Below are positions 42,130 through 52,000 of a DNA stretch of 64,000 nt, piece by piece. The translations under genes and the position numbers were made by a program. This stretch comes from Actinoplanes sp. TBRC 11911 (GTDB lineage Bacteria > Actinomycetota > Actinomycetes > Mycobacteriales > Micromonosporaceae), in contig NZ_JABBNC010000002.1 of NCBI RefSeq assembly GCF_012933445.1, positions 496,001-560,000 of the forward strand, read 5' to 3'. The notes beneath the pieces were generated by a model. It had not been told where the DNA came from. It ran no database searches and saw only the letters and a list, made by a program, of their open reading frames with translations. Within the stretch, counting starts at the first letter, position 1, and the number at the start of each line of letters is the position of its first letter.

Positions 42130-42807
42130 GTGCTGGACGGTGGCGACGTCGCGGATCGGCCGAATGTGGGGCGTTGGGCGACGCCGCCGCGGATAGGATC
42201 TGGCCTGGCCCGGCAGATCCGTGCCGCCGTCGTGGACCTGCCCTGGTACGTCGTGACACCGCTGCTGCGCACCTGGCACCTGACCTGGGGCGCCACCCCG
42301 CAGGAAGCGACCGCGGCGATGGCCGGCGACGACCTTCTACCCCAGGCCCAGTACCGCACCACCCGAGCGGTCACGATCGACGCCAGCCCGGCCGAGGTGT
42401 GGCCGTGGCTGGTCCAGGTCGGCTATCGGCGGGCCGGCTGGTACGCGGGAGACCTGCTCGACAACTTCGCCCGTCCCAGCGTGCGGCGCATCGTGCCGGA
42501 GTTGCAGGACATCCACGTGGGCCAGTGGCTTTCGATGGTTCCGAAGCCCTCCGAGCGAACGGCGTTCGTGGTGGACAGCTACGTCGAGCCCGCATGGCTG
42601 CTGTGGCGTACCCCGAACCGCAGCTGGGCCTGGCACCTGACCCCGTTGTCCGGGGAGCGGACTCGATTGGTCACCCGGCTGAAGACGGTCTACGAGTGGC
42701 AACGGCCGCTGGTTCTCGTGACGGTCGTGCTGATGGAGTGCGCCGACTTCGCGATGATGCGACGGATGCTGCGCGGCATCCGGGACCGCGCCGAGGCCGA
42801 ACATTGA
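42130..42807 (+). CDS. SRPBCC-like protein of unknown function
   Basis: 225 residues, GTG start with a strong purine-rich ribosome-binding site. After ~55 residues the text fits an SRPBCC (START/Bet v1-like) ligand-binding fold: ARAVTIDASPAEVWPWLVQVGYRRAGWYAGD-type RTTRAVTIDASPAEVWPWLV, YVEPAWLLWR, WAWHLTPLSGERTRLVTRLK, then a hydrophobic helix LVLVTVVLMECADFAMM. Homologues are scattered in actinobacteria. It sits alone between two toxin-antitoxin pairs; whether it takes part in defence is unknown. Confidence 0.85.
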   Translation: MLDGGDVADRPNVGRWATPPRIGSGLARQIRAAVVDLPWYVVTPLLRTWHLTWGATPQEATAAMAGDDLLPQAQYRTTRAVTIDASPAEVWPWLVQVGYRRAGWYAGDLLDNFARPSVRRIVPELQDIHVGQWLSMVPKPSERTAFVVDSYVEPAWLLWRTPNRSWAWHLTPLSGERTRLVTRLKTVYEWQRPLVLVTVVLMECADFAMMRRMLRGIRDRAEAEH

Positions 42808-42970
42808 CGAGTTCTGGTAGGGCCCGCGACTGCGGATCGAATCCCCTGGCCGGCTCCGCATACGACGAGTACCGCCGTAGCGTCCCGAGCGGACCAGGGT
42901 GCCCGCCAGCTCGACCTTGCCCATGGCCGACTCTGCCCGCGGGTCGGGAAAACCTTTGCGGTGCCCCGGG

Positions 42971-43948
42971 TCAGTAGAGACCAGCCTGTGCGAGGCGCGT
43001 GCCGGGTAGCTCGGCCAGCAGGCGCAGAGCGAGGTCGCGGTCCTGCTCCCGTGCCGCGGCGAGCTGCCGCTCTTCGGCGTCGAGATCGCCGAGGAAGGCG
43101 TAATGGGTATTGACGGCCTTGGCTAGCTCGGCCTCGGTGGGAATGGGAACGGCGAGCGCCCCGATGTCCTGGCGGTCGAACTCGCGGGCGGTTCGTTCCC
43201 GTAGCCACGTGGCGGGCTCGAATTCGCGTGGCTCGTGCCCCGGCTTCCAGGCGGCGTCCGTACCTCGTAGGCCTCGCGCGTCCACCCAGATCTTCAAGAC
43301 CGCGAGCCGGCGTACGAGGCCGAAATCCAGGCCACCGAGCTTTCGCTTGTGCTTGGCCACCCACGCGAGGTCGTACATGTCGCGGGCCGTCGTGGTGCGG
43401 TTGAGGCGGGAGATCTTTTCGGCGAGGTTCTCCTCCAAGCGAATGACCTGCAGCGCCGGCAGTGGTCGGCCACCGTAGGTGCCGTGGACCGGCATGGGAA
43501 CCCAGCCACGCCGCGCCGGGTCGAGCCACACCGGAGGGGAGACGTCGAGCTTGCTCGACAGCGTGGTGTCTCCGTCGTTGTACGGGCTGGTGACGGTCAG
43601 GGACCACTTCCCCCGCCGTTCACTGACGCCGTACACGAACGGACCGATGGTGATGCCGTCGATGGCGCTGACCAGGTCGAGCACGACGGTTTCGGGGTCC
43701 GCTGGAACGGACAAGCTGAAATCCAGGTCGAGGGAGAATCTGCCCTCGTTGCCGGCGAACAGCTTACGCAGGGCGGTGCCGCCTTTGAATACGAGCGGGT
43801 CCAGGACGGCGGATTCGTGCAGTTCGCGCAGCAGTAGATCCTGCGCGATGTCGAGGACTGCCGCCTCCCGGCCGCCTGTGCCGGCACCCTTGGGAGTGTG
43901 GCGCGCGACCCAGCCGACCGTCAGCGTGATGCGGCCAGGCGCGCTCAC
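42971..43948 (-). CDS. abiEii: AbiEii-type nucleotidyltransferase toxin
   Basis: 325 residues from the GTG overlapping the antitoxin stop (GTGA). The DNA polymerase beta-like nucleotidyltransferase motifs are LVFKGGTALRKLF (~56-62), RFSLDLDFSL (~72-79, metal-binding Asp pair) and the later helix LEENLAEKISRLNRTTTARD with MYDLAW. AbiEii toxins transfer nucleotides onto target RNAs (the related MenT acts on tRNA) and stop growth. With the AbiEi gene it forms a type IV toxin-antitoxin system linked to phage abortive infection. Confidence 0.92.
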   Translation of the reverse strand: MSAPGRITLTVGWVARHTPKGAGTGGREAAVLDIAQDLLLRELHESAVLDPLVFKGGTALRKLFAGNEGRFSLDLDFSLSVPADPETVVLDLVSAIDGITIGPFVYGVSERRGKWSLTVTSPYNDGDTTLSSKLDVSPPVWLDPARRGWVPMPVHGTYGGRPLPALQVIRLEENLAEKISRLNRTTTARDMYDLAWVAKHKRKLGGLDFGLVRRLAVLKIWVDARGLRGTDAAWKPGHEPREFEPATWLRERTAREFDRQDIGALAVPIPTEAELAKAVNTHYAFLGDLDAEERQLAAAREQDRDLALRLLAELPGTRLAQAGLY

Positions 43949-44730
43949 GACACCGGCTCCAGCGTGCGCGGGTCGAACGGCAGGATCGTGTCGGCGATCT
44001 GCCACTTGTTGTCATGCCGGAGCAGTTTGCCCCGCCGGCCGAACCACGTCTTCGTCTCGGGTGTGGCGATCAGGCTGGCGATGTCGGGACGCAGCCCCTG
44101 CAGGAGGTATCCCATCCGGACGCTCACCGTTGCCGGGCGCCCGTCCAACTCGGCGACCACGTCGTCGGCGGTTGCCTCGGCTGCGATCTCGGGCAACCAC
44201 TCGAGGGCGCTCGCCCACGACCGCACTCGCGTCGGAGTCGCCGCCATGTGCGCCAGCACGCTCGGAGGCTGCAACACCGGCACGCCCTTCGCGAAGACAT
44301 AGGGGAGTCGCGGCATGAACACCGACACATCCAACGAGGCGGGAAGCCGCGCGGCCGCTCGCTCGTCCATCGCGGCCACCTCGACGGTCGCTGGTGCACG
44401 ATCCGCCAAGTTCACCGCCCAGGCCGCTGCTTGGAAGGTCAAGCCGCAGGAAATCTCTGCATGGGCCAGCACCGCTCGCAGCAGTCTGGTCGGACCGCCC
44501 CGGCTGTGAGGCCCCGCAACCGCGGCGGGCGCAAACTCCCACACCCCTCGCTGGCCGGTGGCAAGCAACCACCCGCGCTCCCGCAGCCGCGTAGCCACAG
44601 TCCGTGTCGCGGTGCCGATCTCAGCCGCACGCACGAGCTCATCAAGGTGGGCCATGGTAACGAGGTCCGCCTGCTCAAGCTCCAGTTGCTCAAGCACGGG
44701 AGCCAACGAAGCCGAGATAGTGCGTGTCAT
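43945..44730 (-). CDS. abiEi: AbiEi-type antitoxin with N-terminal wHTH
   Basis: 261 residues from the ATG (MTRTISASLAP); the frame is open 82 codons further upstream, but that text is not protein-like and runs into the hairpin region. The N-terminal helix-turn-helix (LDELVRAAEIGTATRTVATRLRERGWLL) is the AbiEi DNA-binding part that represses the operon. The C-terminal domain contains the DRAPATVEVAAMDERAA and GYLLQGLRPDIASLI stretches seen in AbiEi family proteins. It precedes and overlaps abiEii. Confidence 0.9.
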   Translation of the reverse strand: MTRTISASLAPVLEQLELEQADLVTMAHLDELVRAAEIGTATRTVATRLRERGWLLATGQRGVWEFAPAAVAGPHSRGGPTRLLRAVLAHAEISCGLTFQAAAWAVNLADRAPATVEVAAMDERAAARLPASLDVSVFMPRLPYVFAKGVPVLQPPSVLAHMAATPTRVRSWASALEWLPEIAAEATADDVVAELDGRPATVSVRMGYLLQGLRPDIASLIATPETKTWFGRRGKLLRHDNKWQIADTILPFDPRTLEPVS

Positions 44731-45561
44731 TCTCCACCCCCTAGCATCAAAACCCGATGCTACTCCACAGGAAGTGACACCAGCCAGCGACGCGGCAAGC
44801 AAGCGAGGTGTCAAAAACACTAGGTTTGCATCAGATTCAGATCCAAACCAGCAACATCGGACACCATCGGCCAGCGGCGGATCCACACACGACGAGCACC
44901 GACCCAAGCGTCGCAAGTGGACCGCAGCCACAAGAAACACGCAAGGGCGCAAAAGAAAAAGAGCAGACCCATCCACTGAACACGAAATGTGTTGGGGGTC
45001 CGGGGGTCACCCCCGGCGTGGGTCTGGGGGCTCGGCCCCCAGGAATAACGCGCGAGCGATAAGGTTTGCGCTTTCCGCAAACAGACCCCACCCTCGGTCG
45101 TGCCCCCGGCAGGGTACACCCCAAAACTGCTCCCCACGCGGACGCCTGGCCATAGCCGCTGAGCTGTCCATTTAGTAGGACGGGGTCGCCGGCGGCGATC
45201 TGATGCGCGGTAGTGATCTATGCCCTTTGGGTCTCGTCTGCGCCAAGCGGCGCGGGCGGGGCCCTGCCCGCTTCCCGGGACGTAGCTCCTCGATTGCGGT
45301 GCGGGCCACGATCCGGGTCACGTCATGAGAGGTGCCCAGAGTTGAGTGCGTGGCCCGAGGTGGGTCAGGTTCATCCGCGTTGAAGGTGTGATCTGAGCTA
45401 CATGGTGCTTCGAGATTGATCTCTGCACGCAGGTAGATGGTTCACATGGTTGTCGATGCTTGCTATCGGTGAAGTGCCGCTTACCTTCAGGATTGTTTAC
45501 AGCGTGCATGCGGCCGCTTACGTTCTCAGATGTCGATCTATCCCTGTAAGGGAAGGCATCC
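44731..45561. other. 831-base non-coding region between AbiE and the LamG/RHS locus
   Basis: It holds the abiE promoter (left part, AT-richer at 44735-44960), a cluster of three perfect hairpins at 45000-45082, and the LamG promoter region (right part). GGGAAGG at 45550-45556 is the LamG ribosome-binding site. No gene could be supported. Confidence 0.6.
45000..45082. terminator. Cluster of three perfect hairpins at the island boundary
   Basis: CCGGGGG/CCCCCGG (45000-45016, 3-base loop), CTGGGGGC/GCCCCCAG (45024-45042, loop TCG) and GTTTGCG/CGCAAAC (45064-45082, loop CTTTC). The first two resemble G-tract terminators; no gene ends here, so a barrier or repeat-element role is also possible. 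Confidence 0.5.
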
Positions 45562-48500
45562 ATGTTGCGTGTCCGTAGATGGGCCTCGCGCGCCCTTTTT
45601 CGGTCCACTGTGTCCGGTTTAGCAGCGTCGGGCGTCGCGGTGGCGGCGGTTTTGGTGGTTGCGAGTGGTTCACCGGCGGAGGCCGCGTGCGCCACGAAGT
45701 CTCGTCCGGACGCCGCGTCCGCGCTGAGTTTGGCTGAGTCGTGCAAGACGGCGATTGCCGTGTCAGGGGCTACGACGGAGACGTCGACGTTGCGGGCGAA
45801 CGGGGATGGTTCATTCACGGTCGTTGAGTCGGCGGTGCCGGAGCGGGTGCGCCGCGCGGATGGCAGCTGGGTGCCGGTCGACACGACGTTGCAGGCCAAT
45901 CGGGATGGGTCTGTTTCGCCGGTGGCGTCTCCGACGGCGGTCGTGCTGTCGGGCGGTGGTTCGGGTCCGTTGGCGCGGACGGCTAGTCAGGGTCAGGAGC
46001 TGGTGTGGACCTGGACGGGTGTGGCATTGCCGAAGCCAACGTTGTCCGGTGCCGTCGCGACCTATGCCTCGGTGCTGCCCGATGTGGACCTGAAGGTGCG
46101 TGTCGATGAGTGGGGTTTTTCCGAGACTCTGGTGGTGAAGACCGCGGATGCCGCGGCGAATCCGGCGCTTTCGGCTCTGCGGTTCGCGTTGTCGGGCAGC
46201 GGGCTGAGTGCGGTGGGGGCGGCCGGGCAGGCTACCTCGCCGGATGATGCGGTCACCGACGTCTTCCACATTGGGGCGGCGGCGATGTGGGATTCCACTG
46301 GTCCGGCGTCTCCGCCCTCGGCGTCGATGCCGGCCGAGGACGTGCAGTCTGAATTGGTGTCCACGTCCGACGGGCCGGGTTCCGGTGCGAAGGTTGTTGA
46401 GGCCCCGACCACGATGGACGGCACCACCTTGGTCGTGACGCCGTCGCGGAGCCTGCTGAGCGATCCTGCGTCGACCTTCCCGATCTTCATCGATCCGACG
46501 TCATCGGCGCCGCTTCGGACTTATTGGGCGATGATCAATAAGGGTGTTCCCGCCCAGGAGTATTGGGATTTCGACCGGGCCGACCACGCGAAGGTCGGCA
46601 ATGCAGGCACTGGTGTCGACATGTATCGGTCGTTGTTTCAGTTCTCGACCTCGGCGTGGAAGGGCAAGCACGTCACCTCGGCCACGTTCTCCGATGACCT
46701 GGTGCACTCATGGAGTTGCAGTAACACCCAGACGGAGCTGCATCATGTGACGCAGGCGTTGGGCAAGAACACCACCTGGAACTTGAATGCCCCGGCGTGG
46801 GGAGGGTCATCGCTGGTCAACGTGTCGAACCAGAACTGCCACGACGCGGCGGGGGTGCACTCCGAGTGGAGCAGCACCGCGCTCGCGTCGGAGGTCAATT
46901 CCGCTACGGGCAACGCGACGATCACGTTCGGACTGCGGGCGGCCAGTGAGGCGGTGTCGTTCGACGGCTCGAACGGGTGGAAGAAGTTCGACGAGACGGG
47001 GGGAGCGGGTGGTGCCAAGCTGTCGGTGACCTACAACACCGCGCCGGCAATCAGCAACCTGCATACCGATGCGGCTGCCTGCGCGAGCAGCGCGGCGGCC
47101 GCTCCGCCGTTGTCGACCGTGGGTAGCCCGGCTCACAGCCCTGTTCCGCAGGTCACGGTGAAGGATGCGGAGGCAGACAAGTCGACGGTCAGCTTCACCT
47201 ATCCCAAGCCTGGTGGCGGCACACTCACCACCTCGTACGCGAACGTGGCTAGTGGAGCGAGCCAGAAACTGGTCACCGGTATCCCGGCGGCAGCGATACT
47301 GTCCGGGGGAACCTATACGTGGAGTGTTAGCGTTTCGGACGGCACCGATTCGTCGACCGCGACCTGTTACTTCAAGATTGATAACACGGTTCCGCAGCCA
47401 CCGACGATCGTGTCGGCCGACGGGGCCTATCCCGACGACGACTCTCTGCACGGTGGGGTGGGCAAGCCCGGGTCGTTCACGATCCGGGCGGCAGGCGATG
47501 CCGCGACTGTGGCCGCGGTCGTCAAGTACGCCTGGGGGCCGTCGGCCGGGGGCCCGTTGCAAACGGTGACGACCAGTGCCGGGGCGCCGGTAACCGTCTC
47601 CTACACACCGCCGGTCGAGGGCGACAACACGCTGCAGGCATACGCCTACACCGCCACCGGCGTCGTGTCCGCGATGGGCAGCGCCGACTTCCTAGTCGAC
47701 AACGCCGATCAGCCGGTCGGGCTATGGGCTCTCGACGGTGACGGCACCGACACCGGCACCGGCGACCACGCGGCGACCGCGGCGAATGTCACGTGGACGG
47801 GCAACGGCCGGCAGATCGGCCACAGCGTGGCACATTTCAACGGCACCTCGGCCGCGCTGACCGCGACACCGCCGATTCACACCAACACCTCGTTCGCCGT
47901 TGCGGCGTGGGTACGCCCGACAGGAACCTCGTGCACGGGCAATGCGGTGAGTCAGGACGGTGTGCACACCTCCGGCTTCTATCTGGGCTGTTTCCAGGGC
48001 AAGTTCGACTTCGACATGATCGCCTCCGACAGCAGCAGCGTGGCCTCCACGCGGCTGCTCTCCACGGCAACAGCTAATACGGGTGTGTGGACCAGCATTG
48101 CCGGGGTCTACGACCGATCCGCAGGAAAGATCAGCCTGTACGTCAACGGTGTCCTGCAGTCGAGCGCGACGCTGAGCGGGCAGCAGTGGGACGCGGCCGG
48201 GCCGTTCGCGATCGGCCGCGACCGCTACACCGATATCTCGGGCGACTGGTGGGCCGGCGACATCTCCGATGTGCGGGTGTGGGACCGCGTCGGCTACGCC
48301 TCCGATATTGCCGGGCTGAGCGCGTCGAGCTGGGCCGACCAGTATCCCCTCGGCTTCGACCCGACCCAGAACAAAATGGACCCGATCGCGAATCCGCTGA
48401 CCTGGACGGGTGGCCCGCAGCCCGGCTTCGACGACATGAATCCACCCGACAGCGGTGGCACGCCGGCGACCGTGCTCAACTCGGCTGATCCCGACTACGG

Positions 48501-49014
48501 CCTCTCGGCCCGTCCCGCGGTACGCACCGACGGCTCGTTCAGCGTCTCCGCGTGGGTCAACCCCGCGACCCTGACCGGAGCGTTCGCCAGCGCCGTGTCG
48601 CAGAACGGCACGGTCACGTCGAACTTCGGCCTTGGGGTAAGCGCGGCCAACCACTACACCTTCTGGATCCACAACACCGACACCACCAGCACCCCGGCGG
48701 CCATCGTTCAGTCGACGGCACTCGCGGTAGCGGGCCAGTGGGTCAACCTGATCGGTACCTTCGACGCCACCACCAAACAGATAACACTCTATGTCAACGG
48801 GGTGTCGCAAGGCGCCACCGCGTTGCCCGTCACGCCCTGGCACGCGACAGGTCCGGTCGCCGTCGGCAGCGGCCTGTGGCAGGCACAACTCGGCTACGTC
48901 TGGAACGGCGGCATCGACAACGCCGGGCTTTTCAACGGCGTGCTCAACGCCACCGAGATCAGCAACCTCTACACCTTCAACGACCCCTACTACGTGTCGG
49001 CCGACGCCCAATGA
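45562..49014 (+). CDS. Secreted LamG-domain protein (copy 1, intact)
   Basis: 1150 residues, ATG start. The signal peptide ends near residue 41 (ASGSPAEA). A ~270-residue N-terminal beta region precedes a DNRLRE-like domain (~320-490; MYRSLFQFSTSAWKG, HSWSCSNTQTELH), an Ig-like segment (~500-710) and two LamG jelly-roll domains (~720-930 and ~940-1150; TSFAVAAWVRPTG, GSFSVSAWVNPATL). LamG domains usually bind glycans or proteins outside the cell. Its TGA overlaps an ATG that could start the RHS gene, so the two are co-translated. It is paired with the RHS protein in both copies, suggesting a presentation or tethering role. Confidence 0.93.
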   Translation: MLRVRRWASRALFRSTVSGLAASGVAVAAVLVVASGSPAEAACATKSRPDAASALSLAESCKTAIAVSGATTETSTLRANGDGSFTVVESAVPERVRRADGSWVPVDTTLQANRDGSVSPVASPTAVVLSGGGSGPLARTASQGQELVWTWTGVALPKPTLSGAVATYASVLPDVDLKVRVDEWGFSETLVVKTADAAANPALSALRFALSGSGLSAVGAAGQATSPDDAVTDVFHIGAAAMWDSTGPASPPSASMPAEDVQSELVSTSDGPGSGAKVVEAPTTMDGTTLVVTPSRSLLSDPASTFPIFIDPTSSAPLRTYWAMINKGVPAQEYWDFDRADHAKVGNAGTGVDMYRSLFQFSTSAWKGKHVTSATFSDDLVHSWSCSNTQTELHHVTQALGKNTTWNLNAPAWGGSSLVNVSNQNCHDAAGVHSEWSSTALASEVNSATGNATITFGLRAASEAVSFDGSNGWKKFDETGGAGGAKLSVTYNTAPAISNLHTDAAACASSAAAAPPLSTVGSPAHSPVPQVTVKDAEADKSTVSFTYPKPGGGTLTTSYANVASGASQKLVTGIPAAAILSGGTYTWSVSVSDGTDSSTATCYFKIDNTVPQPPTIVSADGAYPDDDSLHGGVGKPGSFTIRAAGDAATVAAVVKYAWGPSAGGPLQTVTTSAGAPVTVSYTPPVEGDNTLQAYAYTATGVVSAMGSADFLVDNADQPVGLWALDGDGTDTGTGDHAATAANVTWTGNGRQIGHSVAHFNGTSAALTATPPIHTNTSFAVAAWVRPTGTSCTGNAVSQDGVHTSGFYLGCFQGKFDFDMIASDSSSVASTRLLSTATANTGVWTSIAGVYDRSAGKISLYVNGVLQSSATLSGQQWDAAGPFAIGRDRYTDISGDWWAGDISDVRVWDRVGYASDIAGLSASSWADQYPLGFDPTQNKMDPIANPLTWTGGPQPGFDDMNPPDSGGTPATVLNSADPDYGLSARPAVRTDGSFSVSAWVNPATLTGAFASAVSQNGTVTSNFGLGVSAANHYTFWIHNTDTTSTPAAIVQSTALAVAGQWVNLIGTFDATTKQITLYVNGVSQGATALPVTPWHATGPVAVGSGLWQAQLGYVWNGGIDNAGLFNGVLNATEISNLYTFNDPYYVSADAQ

Positions 49015-52000
49015 GCTCCTCCCGTCCCATCCCGCAGTTGGAGGTCGCCGTGCCCCATTCACGAACGCGTCGCCAGACCGGACGCGTCCTATTCACCGCC
49101 GTCCTGACGACCGCGTTGACGCTCGGGGTCGTAGGCACCCAGCCCGCGTTCGCCGACAAGACGCGGCCCGCCAAACTCGCCGCCCCCGAGGCACGCAGCG
49201 TCGCGCCCGGACGAAACCCTCTTCCTGCAAAGCGTCCTGCAGACCCAGTGGCCAGTGCGACACTCAAGCGAGCTCCCGGATTCACCTGGCCCGTAGCCTC
49301 ATCGACCGCCGTGTCCATGGGTGCGGCTCTTTCGGCGACGGGCCGACATGCGGTCGTCGTGGCGAACACGCCCCTCAGCGTCGATGCACCGGTCGCCCCA
49401 GAACGCCATACGGCGACGTTATCGGCTGCCGAGCGGGCAGCCACTCCCTCGTCGGTGCGGGTGGAGGTCCTCTCGCATGACACCGCAGTGCGTGCTCACC
49501 AAGACATGGTGATCAAGGTCAGCCGCACCGATTCCCAGGCGAATGCGGGCAAAATCGACCTCACCGTCGACTATCGGACGTTCCGCAGGGCGTACGGCGC
49601 CGACTGGTCCAGTCGGTTGCGCATGGTTACGGTCCCCGACTGCGCCACGACTACCATGCAGGCAACACAATGCCAGCCAACCGTGCTGCCAGTTCGCAAC
49701 GACGCCCCAGCATCGACGATCACCGCGACGGTCGATCTCGCCCCATCAGGCGCGGCAGCAACCACCGTGGCACTAGTGTCCGGACCGTCCGGTGACGCTG
49801 GGGACTTCACCGCGACACCGCTCAAGGCCTCCTCTACCTGGACCGGCGGCAACCAGTCCGGCGACTTCACCTGGTCGTACCCCATGCGGGTGCCCCCAGC
49901 CCAAGGCGGACCTGAGCCGGTAGTCGGGTTGGACTACTCGTCGGCATCGGTCGACGGCGAGATGGCCGCGTCCAACAACCAGCCTGGCTGGATCGGCGAG
50001 GGCTTTAGCTATCAGCCCGGCGCGATTGTCCGCAGCTACAAATCCTGCTCAGACGACATGGGTGGCACTGCCAACAACAAGACGAAGACCGGCGATTTGT
50101 GTTGGGGCACGAACAACGCCACCCTGTCCATGCCGGGACATTCTGGCGAGCTCATCCGTGACGACGATGACGGACACTGGTCGCTCAAAGACGATGACGG
50201 CTCAAAGGTACAGCTCCTGACCGGCGCGACCAACGGCGACAACGACGGCGAATACTGGAAGGTCACTACCAGCGATGGGACGCAATATTTCTTCGGCTTG
50301 AACCATATCGCTGGCTGGGCTACCAACGATCCGACAACCAACTCCGTCTACACCGTTCCGGTCTTCGGGAACAACCCAGCCGCTGGTAGCACCCCCGCAG
50401 ACCCCTGCTACAACGCGACCTTCGCGTCTGCGTCATGTAACCAGGCATGGGAGTGGAACCTCGACTACGTCGTCGACGCCCATGGCACCACGATGTCGAT
50501 GTGGTACACGCCGGAGACGAACAAATACGCCCGCAACCTGACCAGCAGCTCGATCTCCACATATGTCCGCGGCGGCGACCTCACGCGTATCGACTACGGC
50601 ACGGACCAACACACCGGCGGCAAAGACAGCGACCTGACCGCGAAGGCGCCATACAAGGTTGATTTCACCACCGCTAACAGGTGTGTGACCGGTGGCTCCG
50701 CCTGTACATCATCAACTCCGGCGAACTGGCCAGACGTGCCGTGGGATCAGTCCTGCACCTCTACGACCTCGTGCACGGATTACTCGCCCACCTTCTTTAC
50801 CCAGAAGCGTCTCGACACAGTGCAGACCTCGGTGTGGGATGCCTCGACGAGTGCGTATACGCCGGTGGAGAAGTGGACCCTGCACCAAACCTATCCGGAT
50901 CCCGGCGATAGTACCCGCGCTGGCCTGTGGCTATCGTCGATTTCGCACAGTGGTCTATACGGCGGCACAGCAATTCTCCCTGACATCAAGTTCACCGGCA
51001 TCCAATTGGCCAACCGGGTCGACACGGGTGCCGACCAGACGGCGAAGATGAATTGGTGGCGTATCGCCTCTATCACCACGGAGACCGGTGACCTGATCGG
51101 CGTCACGTACTCCGACCGCGAATGCGTCGCCGGATCAACCCCCGCGCCCGAAGCGAACACATCGAGCTGCTACCCAATTTTCTGGACTAGGCCTGGTGAG
51201 ACGAACCCGCGCATTGACTGGTTCAACAAGTACCGGGTCATCGCCGTCTCCGAGAACGACCTCACTGGCGGCGCGCCGCGCACCTATACCACCTACGCCT
51301 ATGGAAAGCCAGCCTGGCATTACGACGAGGACAACGGCCTCGTGCCGGCGTCGCGCAAAACATGGGCCGTTTTTCGCGGCTATGACACCGTTACCACGAC
51401 CGTTGGCGACAACGGTGACCCGAAGACCAGCACCACGGTCCGGTACTTCCAAGGCATGAACGGCGACAAGACCCCCTCCGGAACGAGGAGCGTGCAGGTC
51501 ACGGACTCGACCGGAGCCAAGGTTGACGACGACGATGCGTACGCAGGCATGGTGCGCGAGACCATCACGAACAACGGTCCGGACGGCGCGGAGGTCAGCG
51601 GTGAGATCGACGACCCGTGGAAATCGGACGCGATCGCAACCCGCACAGTCAACGGCTACACCCTCTCGGCGTACCGGACCGGGGTGACCGCCACGCACGA
51701 GCGAACTGACCTTGACGGCGGCCGCGCACCCCGGCGCAGCGAAATCGACACTACCCTGGACGACTTCGGCATGCCGACGAGGGTTTGGGACAAGGGCGAT
51801 CTCAGTGAGGCCGGTGACGATACCTGCACGATTTCTGCCTACAACCGCAATACAAGCGCGAACATCCTCGAGACTGTCGGCCGCACCCAGGACTATGCCA
51901 AGCCCTGCGGCACGGCCCCCACATCGCAGAACGACGTGATTTCGGACGTCGAGAACAGCTTCGACGGCCTCGCGTACGGGATCGCTCCGACCAAGGGCGA

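Noticed and set aside
41706-42977. 423-residue plus-strand frame covering the gap and the SRPBCC gene
   Set aside because: It changes from unstructured text to Arg/Gly/Pro-rich text over the SRPBCC gene, which is better supported in another frame with a strong ribosome-binding site.
44731-44976. 82-codon upstream extension of AbiEi
   Set aside because: The text has Cys/Leu-rich non-family composition and the ATG at 44730 has a purine-rich site right upstream.
45318-45899. Minus-strand frame overlapping the LamG start
   Set aside because: Antisense to the LamG signal peptide and promoter, no ribosome-binding site and no family resemblance.
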